Source: Kaistella chaponensis
GTDB lineage: Bacteria > Bacteroidota > Bacteroidia > Flavobacteriales > Weeksellaceae
Assembly (NCBI RefSeq): GCF_900156725.1
Contig: NZ_FTOI01000008.1
Location: forward strand, 105,439-169,438
DNA length: 64,000 bases
Direction of reading: 5' to 3'
Part shown: positions 19,490-27,486 of the stretch, one piece after another
How positions within the stretch are numbered: position 1 is the stretch's first letter
How the letters are laid out: each line of letters starts with the position of its first letter
Notes under the pieces: generated by a model
What the model was told of the DNA's origin: nothing
The model's input: the letters and a program-made list of their open reading frames with translations, nothing else
Database searches by the model: none
Program-made: the position numbers and the translations under genes

Positions 19490-20851
19490 ATGAATGATAT
19501 GGCAATTAAAATAGCTGAAATTTCAGACGATGAATTTCAATTAGGATCTACCAATATTCTCAACGGATTAAAAGAAGATTTAAAATTAGTTTCAGGCAAA
19601 AACATATTCCCCGTAAATGTATTTCCGCCAATAATACAGAAACTCGTCGGTGAATTAGAAACAACCTTAAATTTCTCTCCAGATTATACTTCTGCTGCTA
19701 TTTTATATGCGGTTTCGGTTTCGATTGGAAATCGAATTCAACTGAAAGTAAAAAACAGTTGGTTAGAAAAATCAAATTTATATATGGTTCTTGTTGGTAG
19801 AACGGGAGATGTGAAAAGTCACTCGGTTTCGTTTTGTCTTCATCCTTTGATGAACTTAGATAAGCAGAATTTTGACCACTATCTTTTAAAGAAAAAAGAA
19901 TTTGAACAATTACCAATTGAGGAAAAGTCTAAAACTACAGTTCCAGTTCTTCGGCAGTTATTGCTGAATGATTTTACGCCGGAAGCATTTGTAAAAGCCC
20001 ACTATTTTAATCCGAGAGGAATTGGTTTATACACCGATGAGATTGCAGGTTTCTTTAATTCTTTTAATCAATATCGAAAGGGAAGTGAGGAAGAATCCTA
20101 TTTGTCTGCTTGGAGTGGGAAACCTATTATTAAAAATAGAATTTCTGGCGATGAAATGAGAGTTGACAATACAAAAGTAGATATTATCGGAACTATGCAG
20201 GAAGCTATTTTATCTAGTGTTTTTCAATCAAATAAAATGAAAAATGGTTTTATCGATCGTCTTCTTTTTGTGTTACCTCATAAATATGTTGATAATAAAT
20301 GGAATGATAAAGATTTAGATGAAAAATATATTGGATGGTATTCAGAATTCATAGAGAAAACTTTTCAGCTCTCAGAAAATTCTGAAATTATACTCGAATT
20401 TCATCCCGAAGCAAAAGAATATCTGTACAAATGGCAGAATAGCCAAAAAAACGATTTTGATTTTGAATACCAACGAGGAATTTCTGTCAAATTGCAACAA
20501 TATGTTTTGCGATTTTCAATTCTTTTAGAAGTCATTTATTCAATTTGTAATGATGAAAAACTCCACACGATTTCTTTAAAAACTTTAAAATCTGCAATTA
20601 AGTTAAGAGATTATTTTTTTGAAAATGCAGTTCGTGTTTTTGAGATTATTGATAATACGTATTACGATTCGCTCACCGAAATACAAAAAAATGTGTTTGA
20701 TAAACTTCCACAACAATTCAAAACAGGAGAAGGAATTGAAATAATTTTGAAAGAAGATCTCATGAAAATTAGAAGTTTTAAAAATTTTCTAAAAGATGAA
20801 AAACTCTTTAAAAAAATAGCACACGGAATTTATGAAAAGCAAGTTTTTTAG
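19490..20851 (+). CDS. DUF3987-family ATPase-like protein (element replication module)
   Basis: A 453-residue protein of the DUF3987 type common in Bacteroidetes mobile elements. Visible features are the N-terminal FPPIIQKLVGELETTLNFSPDYTSAAILYAVS, a P-loop-like VLVGRTGDVKSHS (about 98-110) and the acidic segment GLYTDEIAGFFNSFNQY (about 181-197, Walker B-like). Family members are often encoded beside primase or toprim-like proteins and are thought to act in element replication; the precise activity is not established. An ATG at 19499 is an alternative start. Followed by an iteron-like array. Confidence 0.82.
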   Translation: MNDMAIKIAEISDDEFQLGSTNILNGLKEDLKLVSGKNIFPVNVFPPIIQKLVGELETTLNFSPDYTSAAILYAVSVSIGNRIQLKVKNSWLEKSNLYMVLVGRTGDVKSHSVSFCLHPLMNLDKQNFDHYLLKKKEFEQLPIEEKSKTTVPVLRQLLLNDFTPEAFVKAHYFNPRGIGLYTDEIAGFFNSFNQYRKGSEEESYLSAWSGKPIIKNRISGDEMRVDNTKVDIIGTMQEAILSSVFQSNKMKNGFIDRLLFVLPHKYVDNKWNDKDLDEKYIGWYSEFIEKTFQLSENSEIILEFHPEAKEYLYKWQNSQKNDFDFEYQRGISVKLQQYVLRFSILLEVIYSICNDEKLHTISLKTLKSAIKLRDYFFENAVRVFEIIDNTYYDSLTEIQKNVFDKLPQQFKTGEGIEIILKEDLMKIRSFKNFLKDEKLFKKIAHGIYEKQVF

Positions 20852-20871
20852 ACAGAGTTATTAATTTACAA

Positions 20872-21069
20872 TTGCACTATTTGCACTATTGCATTTTGAC
20901 TTTTAAAATACTGAATATCAGATAATTAATCTTAACTGAAAATGCAGGAAAGGGTAAGAAGTGCAAAATACATCTTTTTCAAAGTGCAGAAAATGCAACC
21001 AAAGTGCAACAAAAAACAACGTTCAATCACCCATGAATAAAGGAAAGTGCAAAAAATGTAGAAAGTGCA
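20872..21069. repeat. Iteron-like array of AAAGTGCA motifs (candidate origin or operator)
   Basis: Four exact AAAGTGCA copies (20981, 21001, 21044, 21062), one AAGTGCA at 20959, relaxed AAATGCA copies (for example 20991), and two inverted TTGCACT copies at the left (20872, 20881). Several spacings are near 20-22 bp or a multiple of it, so the motifs would lie on one face of the helix. The array fills the whole gap between the DUF3987 gene and the zinc-finger/primase-like gene, ending 3 nt before its ATG. This fits a replication-initiator site or an autoregulatory operator. Confidence 0.6.
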
Positions 21070-21072
21070 AGT

Positions 21073-21977
21073 ATGAAAAGATACCGATATAATTTAGACC
21101 CAAGTTCCAAGAAATATAAATGTCCCAATTGTGGAAAATTTTCTTTGGTGATTTTCATTGATTCTGAAACTGGGGAAATTATGGAGCATTATGGAAGATG
21201 CGATAGAGAATCAAAATGCGGATTTTTTCATCATCCATCAAAAGATGGTTTTCAAAATAGTAAAAGTTCAACGGTATTAGATCTTTCAACTTATGAATTT
21301 TTTGCTTCGTTTCATAAAAATGATCTGGTGGAAATAGCGATGAAGAATGATAATAATTTCTTGAAATATTTAAGGTTTTTAGTTGGTATTAATAAAGCAA
21401 AAGAGGTTCAAGAAAAGTATAAAATTGGAACACTTCCCGAATTTAATAATGGAACAATTTTCTGGCAAATTGATGAGCAAAAAAAAGTGAAAGCAGGAAA
21501 AGTAATTCAATATTTTGAAACAGGAAAAAGAACAAAAAATATTACGTGGATGCATCAATTTTTAAAGAAGAAAAACGCAATTTTAGATTTTAATTTATCG
21601 CAATGTTTGTTCGGACTGCATTTAATTAAAGAAGATAAATCTAGTGTAATTGCTTTAGTAGAATCCGAAAAAACAGCATGCATAATGAGTGTGATATTTC
21701 CAGAATTTTATGGTTGTCTTGTGGTGCAAAAGGTGAGTTTAAATTGCAAAAATTAGAACCAATAAAACACCGAAAAATCATCGCCTATCCTGATTGTGAA
21801 ATTCAAAAAAATGGTACAACTACCTTTCAAGAATGGAAAAGAAAAGCAACTGAATTTAACAGATTAGGATTTGAAATTTACGTTTCTGATTTGCTTGAAA
21901 AAGCAGCAAGCCTGCAACAAAAAGAGCAAGGAATCGATATTGCGGATTTTTTTATGCAAGAAGTAAATCGGACATAG
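21073..21977 (+). pseudogene. Zinc-finger/toprim-like primase protein (DUF6371 type), frameshifted
   Basis: The N-terminus carries a zinc-ribbon (CPNCGKF about 17-23, with CDRESKCGFF about 44-53), as in CHC2-like mobile-element primases. The first frame runs to 21756 and ends with an out-of-place tail after IALVESEKTACIMSVIFPEF. From about 21715 the other frame continues the protein-like sequence WLSCGAKGEF, KHRKIIAYPDCE and ends at 21977 (GIDIADFFMQE), a toprim-like region. A single-base loss within the TTTTATGG at about 21708-21715 explains the break. The intact product would be about 300 residues. The cause could be real decay or a sequencing error; -1 frameshifting is possible but no canonical slippery heptamer is seen. 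Confidence 0.72.
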
Positions 21978-22001
21978 GTAAACGGGTTTTATATCGAGAT
22001 G

Positions 22002-22046
22002 TGCCAAATGCGCTACAAATCGTTCCGATTTTGCAGCTTTTTGGCA
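22002..22046 (+). other. Candidate origin of transfer (oriT)
   Basis: A nested inverted repeat: outer arms TGCCAA and TTGGCA, inner arms AAATCG and CGATTT around a TTC loop. It lies about 75 nt before the MobC-like gene and the relaxase gene, the usual place of oriT in mobilizable Bacteroidetes elements. The nick site cannot be assigned from sequence alone. Confidence 0.5.
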
Positions 22047-22121
22047 ACTCGTTTTTCTCCCGATGGTCAAAAAAGTAAAAATTGCTTCACAATTTTAAAA
22101 TATAAATAAAACAAATTAAAT

Positions 22122-22418
22122 ATGAAAAACAAAGAATATAGATTCAGAGTTTCACCACTTGAACATCTAGTAATTAAGAACAAAATCACAAAAACTGGTC
22201 TTTCTATTTCAGAATTTTTTCGCAGACTTTCTTTGGGTTTAGAACTCAAAAATAAATTGACAGATGATGAAATTGAATGCTACAAAAACCTCTCAAAATT
22301 TGCGGATAATTTTCGAAGAATTTCAAATTTATTTAAACTTGGAGATGTTACAGGAATGAAAAATGAAACCCTCGAAACTTCTAGATTAATTAGAAAACAT
22401 TTGGAAAAATTGAAGTAA
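22122..22418 (+). CDS. MobC-like mobilization accessory protein (ribbon-helix-helix)
   Basis: A 98-residue basic protein. The segment YRFRVSPLEHLVIKNKITKTGLSISEFFRRLSLG resembles the ribbon-helix-helix of MobC/BmgB-type relaxosome proteins, which bind oriT and help the relaxase open the strands. The C-terminal half (NFRRISNLFK... LIRKHLEKLK) matches the MobC pattern. It stops 1 nt before the relaxase ATG, so the two are translationally coupled. Confidence 0.85.
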   Translation: MKNKEYRFRVSPLEHLVIKNKITKTGLSISEFFRRLSLGLELKNKLTDDEIECYKNLSKFADNFRRISNLFKLGDVTGMKNETLETSRLIRKHLEKLK

Positions 22419-22419
22419 A

Positions 22420-23367
22420 ATGATCGGAAAAGCAAAATCTTGTATCGGTGGTTTTTCACTTTTTAATTATGTAGTTGATGACGAAAAAGGAATAGAAATA
22501 TTGCGTAATAATCTTTGTGGAGAAACACCAATTGAACTCTTTCAAGAGATGAAAATCTTACAAAATTTGAATCAAAAAGCAACTAACAAATTGATTTCAT
22601 TGGTTCTTTCCCCTCATGTAAATGACGGCGAAAATTTAAGTAAAAAACAACTTGAAAACATAACGAAGGAATTCTTGAAAGAATTAAATATTGACACGGA
22701 AAAATCTCAATTCATCGCTTTTTTACATACGGAGAAAAGGCATCGGCATATTCACATCCTTCTAAATAGAGTAGATGAAAATGGAAAATTATTCCAGGAT
22801 CATCATATCGGGAAAAAAGCGCAGTGGTCAGCTCATAGAGTTGCAGAAAAAAACAGATTAATTTCTGCGAAACAAATAAGAATTGATAAAATTAAAGACG
22901 TTGAAACTATTAAAATGGATTCTAAAAATTTAAGAAAAGAAATCTATCAAAAACATTTAAAAGTGATGGAATCTACACCAATAACGATGGAAAAATATTT
23001 GGCTGAAATGCTGAAAAAAAATATAAAATTTATTCCAACAATCAATAAGCAAGGTGAATTACAAGGTTTTCGAGTGAGAGATATGGAAAATCAAGGCGAA
23101 ATGAAAGCAAGTGAAGTTCACCGAAATATGGGATTAAAAATTTTACTGGATTCAGGATTGTTTTTTAAGGACGAGAATTTCTCTTTAAATAATACAATGC
23201 AAAAATTGAATCAAGTTAATTCTCAAAAACTTGAAAAAGATTGGAGTAATGCTGAAAAAAAGAACAACAGTTTTTCTTCCTCAAATATTTTTGCTCCAAG
23301 TCCATGCATTGTAGATCACACCGAAGATGAGCTGAAACGAAAACGAAAAAAATTATTTAAAAGATAA
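22420..23367 (+). CDS. Relaxase / mobilization nuclease (MobB-type, MOBP-like)
   Basis: Nicks oriT and pilots the transferred strand. The HUH metal-binding motif is RHRHIHILLNRV (His at about 108, 110 and 112) preceded by FLHTEK; the N-terminal catalytic tyrosine is probably Tyr17 in FSLFNYVVDD. The nuclease domain spans about 1-150; the basic C-terminal part (KRKRKKLFKR) probably contacts DNA. At 315 residues it is a small relaxase without helicase or primase. No coupling protein is present in the element, so transfer needs a co-resident conjugative system. Confidence 0.92.
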   Translation: MIGKAKSCIGGFSLFNYVVDDEKGIEILRNNLCGETPIELFQEMKILQNLNQKATNKLISLVLSPHVNDGENLSKKQLENITKEFLKELNIDTEKSQFIAFLHTEKRHRHIHILLNRVDENGKLFQDHHIGKKAQWSAHRVAEKNRLISAKQIRIDKIKDVETIKMDSKNLRKEIYQKHLKVMESTPITMEKYLAEMLKKNIKFIPTINKQGELQGFRVRDMENQGEMKASEVHRNMGLKILLDSGLFFKDENFSLNNTMQKLNQVNSQKLEKDWSNAEKKNNSFSSSNIFAPSPCIVDHTEDELKRKRKKLFKR

Positions 23368-23369
23368 AA

Positions 23370-23873
23370 ATGGCGCAGAAATTAAAAACACAAGATTTAA
23401 TGGAGGTTTTCAATAAGAATCTCAATGAAGTAAATCTAAAATTCGACTTGAATAAAGAAATAATTTCCACTCTTGATAAGAAATTGGAGCAGATTGAAAA
23501 TTCATCTCTTAAAATTGAATATGAACCACTTGGAACTGTAATTTTAGATAATGATAAAATGTTTAAGGAGCACAGAAGTGAATTATCAAATATATTTGAA
23601 AAACAGATTTCCATGATGAAAGTTGTTTCTAAAAAAGAAAGCAAATATCAATTATATTTTTATGGTGCTTTGACTATTCTTTTGTTTTTGTGTGCGGCAA
23701 TTCTTTCTTATGGAATTGATCAATATCATGAAAAGAAAGCTGCAGAAAAGGAAGTAAAATTCTATTCAAAAGAAGCATTCCGAAGAAATGAATATTTAAA
23801 AGAAAATAATTTGACCGAGAAGTATGAAAGTTGGCTTGAACAAAAACAGTCAAATCAAAATTCTGTTAATTAA
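23370..23873 (+). CDS. Coiled-coil membrane protein of the mobilization operon
   Basis: Unknown function. 167 residues with a coiled-coil N-terminal half (about 1-85), one transmembrane segment (LYFYGALTILLFLCAAILSYGI, about 91-112, shown here as one span), and a charged C-terminal tail. It starts 2 nt after the relaxase stop, so it belongs to the same operon. Similar small membrane proteins often follow MobB genes in Bacteroidetes elements and may link the relaxosome to a membrane transfer machine; that role is inferred from position only. Confidence 0.75.
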   Translation: MAQKLKTQDLMEVFNKNLNEVNLKFDLNKEIISTLDKKLEQIENSSLKIEYEPLGTVILDNDKMFKEHRSELSNIFEKQISMMKVVSKKESKYQLYFYGALTILLFLCAAILSYGIDQYHEKKAAEKEVKFYSKEAFRRNEYLKENNLTEKYESWLEQKQSNQNSVN

Positions 23874-23878
23874 GAAAA

Positions 23879-23944
23879 ATTCTATTGAAAAGTGGAAAAG
23901 TGCCCAAACTAGTGCCCTCAAATTTCCCCACTTTTCAATAGAAT
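23879..23944. repeat. Perfect 17-bp inverted repeat with 32-nt loop
   Basis: Arms ATTCTATTGAAAAGTGG (23879-23895) and CCACTTTTCAATAGAAT (23928-23944). It starts 5 nt after the mobilization operon and precedes the defence cargo. There is no T run, so it is not a standard terminator on either strand; a factor-binding site or processed RNA end is possible. Confidence 0.75.
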
Positions 23945-24037
23945 ACAACAATAACAATTTGATAATTAAAAGTTAAAAAGTCACTGATAATTATTTGTTT
24001 AAATATTTATATTTATAAGATTTTCATCTGCTTTTCG

Positions 24038-24045
24038 TATTTTTG
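24038..24045 (+). promoter_or_regulatory. -7 box upstream of the nuclease-methyltransferase gene
   Basis: TATTTTTG, exact TAnnTTTG. A transcript starting about 7 nt later would have a leader of only about 12 nt before the ATG at 24064. No well-spaced TTTG at -33. Confidence 0.4.
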
Positions 24046-24063
24046 AAAGATTACGAAATAAAT

Positions 24064-27000
24064 ATGACGATTCAACAGTATACTGATAATTTAAGTAGAT
24101 TATATCAAACCGGTAACGCAAGGGAACATTCTTATCGAGGAGATTTACAAACGCTCTTATCAACTTTGCTTCCAGAAATTTTGGTGACTAACGAACCTGC
24201 TCGAATTGAATGTGGTGCTCCAGATTATGTTTTAACCAAAGGGAAAAACAACATTCCTGTTGGGTACATCGAAGCTAAAGATATTGGTGTTAAGCTAGAT
24301 TCCAAATTATTAAAAGAACAATTTGATCGATATAGAAACGGACTTTCCAATTTAATCATCACCGATTATCTAACTTTTGAATTTTATCGTGATGGCGAAA
24401 AACTAAAAACAATCACCATTGCAAGTGCTATTGACGGCAAAATCGTAAGTCAGCCCGAACATTTTGCTGAATTTGAAAGTCTTATTAAAAACTTTGTACA
24501 AACCATTTCGCAAACCATCAAAAACCCGCAGAGATTGGCGGAAATGCTCGCTGGTAAAGCCCGGTTAATGGCAGATATTATTGAGAAATCCTTGAATGCA
24601 GACGATCAACATGAGCGAACTTCTGATCTGAAAAATCAAATGATTACGTTCAAGAATATGTTGATACATGACATAGACAATAAATCATTCTCTGATATTT
24701 ATGCACAAACAATTGCTTACGGAATGTTTGCAGCACGCTATAATGATCCCACTTTAGAAACGTTTTCCCGTTTAGAAGCTGCAAATTTAATTCCGAAATC
24801 CAATCCTTTCTTGAGAAAACTGTTTCAGGATATTGCCGGTTTCGACTTGGATGACCGTTTGGTGTGGATTGTAGAAGAGTTGGTGCAGATATTTTTAGCC
24901 ACCGATGTGGAGAAAATCATGACCAACTTTGGAAAATCCACAAAAATGGAAGATCCAATTATCCATTTCTACGAAACTTTTCTTGCGCAATATGATAAAA
25001 ACCTCCGTAAAGTCCGGGGCGTTTGGTACACGCCGCAACCCGTTGTGAATTTTATTGTACGGGCCGTCGATGATATTTTAAAACACGAATTCAATTTACC
25101 ACAGGGTCTTGCCGATACTTCAAAAACAAAAATAAAAGTAGAATCTCAAATTCCTGATGCTCGTTCTGCTACTGGTTTTAGATTAGTGGAAAAAGAAGTT
25201 CATCGAGTCCAGATTTTAGATCCCGCAACAGGAACAGGAACATTCTTAGCCGAAACAGTAAAACACATCCATTCCAAATTTAAAGGAATGGAAGGGATGT
25301 GGTCGAAATATGTAAAAAAAGATTTGATACCCAGACTAAATGGTTTTGAATTGCTGATGGCTTCTTATGCAATGGCACATCTTAAAATGGATATGTTGCT
25401 GAAAGAAACCGGTTATAAAGCCGACGACGACCAAAGATTTCGCATATTTTTGACCAATTCTTTAGAAGAAGCGCACGCAGATTCTGGGACATTATTTAGT
25501 TCTTGGTTATCGGATGAAAGTACGCAAGCCAATAAAATTAAAAAAGAAACTCCTGTAATGGTGGTGATGGGAAATCCCCCTTATAGTGGCGAAAGTGCCA
25601 ATAAAGGTAAATGGATTATGAACCTCATGGAAGATTATAAAAAAGAACCAGGAGGAAAAGAGAAATTAAAGGAACGAAATCCGAAATGGATTAATGATGA
25701 TTACGTTAAATTCATTCGTTTTGCGCAGTTTTTTATTAATAAAAATCAAAATGGAATTATTGGATTTATTAATCCCCACGGATTTTTAGATAATCCTACT
25801 TTCAGAGGAATGCGTTGGAACCTACTGAAAGAATTTGATAAAATTTATACGATAGATTTGCACGGTAATTCTAAGAAAAAAGAAATTGCTCCTGATGGAT
25901 CTGCAGATCAAAATGTTTTCGATATTATGCAAGGCGTTTCTATTAATTTTTTTGTAAAAACTGGACGTAAAAAAGCAGGTGAATTAGCACCAGTTTATCA
26001 TTATGATTTGTATGGCAAAAGAGATTTTAAATATGAATTTTTAAAAGAAAATGATATCAATAAGATACCATTCAATATGTTGGAGAATATTGCACCCAAT
26101 TATTTTATGGTGCAAAAAGATTTCGGTGTTCAAAAAGATTATGATCTAGGTTTTAAAATAAATGAACTATTTTCTTTAAATAGTTTAGGATTGACTACAG
26201 CTCGTGACCATTTTACAATCCATAACAGCAAACAGGATGTTGAAAATATAATTAATGAATTTCTAATTTTAGATGATGAAATAGCAAGAACTAAATTTAA
26301 ATTAGGTAAAGACGTTAGAGATTGGCAAATTAATTTTGCTAAAAAAGATTTAAATAAAAATTATCCAGATAAAGGTTCGTTCCAAGAAATTGCATATCGA
26401 CCATTTGATAACAAATGGACATATTTCACTGGTAATTCAAAGGGTTTTCATTGTTTTCCAAGATCCGAGGTGATGAACAATTTAAAATTTCCAAACTTAG
26501 GATTAAGCTTAATAAAAAGAGCAAGAAGCGAATCCTTTAACACTCCAGTAATTTCAAATAAAATTACGGATAAAGGTATCTCTTCATCCCTTGATAATGC
26601 TAATGTTTTCCCACTTTATCTTTACAACGAAACATCTTCTCAAACAACAATAGAAGAAACGCCAAACAGAGTTCCCAATCTCAATATGGAAATTGTGGCG
26701 AAAATTGAGGAACAGCTCCACCTTGCTTTTGTCCCCGAAGAAAATTTAGTTGTAGATCTTGCCGAGGGTTATGATGGCACTTTCGCTCCGATCGATTTAC
26801 TGGATTACATTTATGCCGTTTTGCACTCCCCAAAATACAGAAAAACCTATAAGGAGTTTTTAAAAATAGATTTCCCAAGAGTTCCATTTCCAACAGATCA
26901 AAAGCAATTTTGGGACTTAGTGGCTTTAGGAAAACGAATCCGTGAAATTCATTTACTAACATCTGAAAAAGTAAATGAATTTATATCTACCTACCCAGAA

Positions 27001-27258
27001 GATGGGACAAATATTGTAGAAAAACCGAGTTATAAAGATGGCAATGTACATATCAATAACACACAGTATTTCGCTAACGTTCCTGAAGTCGCATGGAATT
27101 TCTACATCGGTGGTTATCAGCCTGCCCAAAAATGGCTAAAAGACCGCAAGAATATGGAGTTATCGTATGAAGATATCATTCATTACAATAAAATGATTGT
27201 TGCGTTGACTGAGACCGATCGATTGATGAAGGAAGTAGATGGAGTGATTGATTTTTAA
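24064..27258 (+). CDS. Nuclease-methyltransferase restriction enzyme (type ISP-like, no helicase)
   Basis: A single-chain restriction-modification protein of 1064 residues. An in-frame TTG lies 21 nt upstream, but the ATG at 24064 gives the expected start MTIQQYTDNLS. A PD-(D/E)xK nuclease is at the N-terminus (APDYV with Asp54, YIEAKD with Glu70 and Lys72). A helical linker follows (about 130-330), then an N6-adenine methyltransferase with motif I ILDPATGTGTF (about 384-394) and motif IV NPPY (504-507), and a C-terminal target-recognition part with TYFTGNSKGFHCFPRSEVMNN-like sequence and NFYIGGYQPAQKWLKDRK near the end. Type ISP enzymes (LlaGI/LlaBIII) also carry a RecA-like helicase between nuclease and methyltransferase; none is seen here. 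It probably methylates host DNA and cuts foreign DNA. Confidence 0.85.
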   Translation: MTIQQYTDNLSRLYQTGNAREHSYRGDLQTLLSTLLPEILVTNEPARIECGAPDYVLTKGKNNIPVGYIEAKDIGVKLDSKLLKEQFDRYRNGLSNLIITDYLTFEFYRDGEKLKTITIASAIDGKIVSQPEHFAEFESLIKNFVQTISQTIKNPQRLAEMLAGKARLMADIIEKSLNADDQHERTSDLKNQMITFKNMLIHDIDNKSFSDIYAQTIAYGMFAARYNDPTLETFSRLEAANLIPKSNPFLRKLFQDIAGFDLDDRLVWIVEELVQIFLATDVEKIMTNFGKSTKMEDPIIHFYETFLAQYDKNLRKVRGVWYTPQPVVNFIVRAVDDILKHEFNLPQGLADTSKTKIKVESQIPDARSATGFRLVEKEVHRVQILDPATGTGTFLAETVKHIHSKFKGMEGMWSKYVKKDLIPRLNGFELLMASYAMAHLKMDMLLKETGYKADDDQRFRIFLTNSLEEAHADSGTLFSSWLSDESTQANKIKKETPVMVVMGNPPYSGESANKGKWIMNLMEDYKKEPGGKEKLKERNPKWINDDYVKFIRFAQFFINKNQNGIIGFINPHGFLDNPTFRGMRWNLLKEFDKIYTIDLHGNSKKKEIAPDGSADQNVFDIMQGVSINFFVKTGRKKAGELAPVYHYDLYGKRDFKYEFLKENDINKIPFNMLENIAPNYFMVQKDFGVQKDYDLGFKINELFSLNSLGLTTARDHFTIHNSKQDVENIINEFLILDDEIARTKFKLGKDVRDWQINFAKKDLNKNYPDKGSFQEIAYRPFDNKWTYFTGNSKGFHCFPRSEVMNNLKFPNLGLSLIKRARSESFNTPVISNKITDKGISSSLDNANVFPLYLYNETSSQTTIEETPNRVPNLNMEIVAKIEEQLHLAFVPEENLVVDLAEGYDGTFAPIDLLDYIYAVLHSPKYRKTYKEFLKIDFPRVPFPTDQKQFWDLVALGKRIREIHLLTSEKVNEFISTYPEDGTNIVEKPSYKDGNVHINNTQYFANVPEVAWNFYIGGYQPAQKWLKDRKNMELSYEDIIHYNKMIVALTETDRLMKEVDGVIDF

Positions 27259-27305
27259 AATTTTTTACATTAACTAGGTATTAGAATATTATTACCTCCC
27301 TTAGA

Positions 27306-27313
27306 TATTTTTG
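27306..27313 (+). promoter_or_regulatory. -7 box upstream of the primase-RT gene
   Basis: TATTTTTG, exact TAnnTTTG, in the 228-nt gap after the restriction gene. It implies a leader of about 165 nt before the ATG at 27487, long for this genome. Nothing else is recognised in the gap. Confidence 0.4.
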
Positions 27314-27486
27314 TAAAAAGAATCTCAGCTACAATGAAATAATCATTACGAATATTAATGGAATGTGAAAAGAAATATAAAAAGCAAACAACTTTCATAG
27401 GACAAATTTAAAAATTGTAATCTTCAAAGAAATGTTATTACGTAATTTTACTCAAAATTTTAGAAACTTCAGCGAACCTTGTATTT

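Noticed and set aside
20872..21069. CRISPR array
   Set aside because: The repeat units are only 7-8 bp, spacers are irregular, some copies are inverted, and no cas gene is present. No CRISPR array was seen anywhere in the window.
23879..23944. Intrinsic terminator for the mobilization operon
   Set aside because: The stem is perfect but the loop is 32 nt and no T run follows on either strand; listed as an inverted repeat instead.
24043..24063. TTG start 21 nt upstream of the restriction-methyltransferase ATG
   Set aside because: The TTG overlaps the -7 promoter box, and the ATG at 24064 gives the expected family N-terminus.
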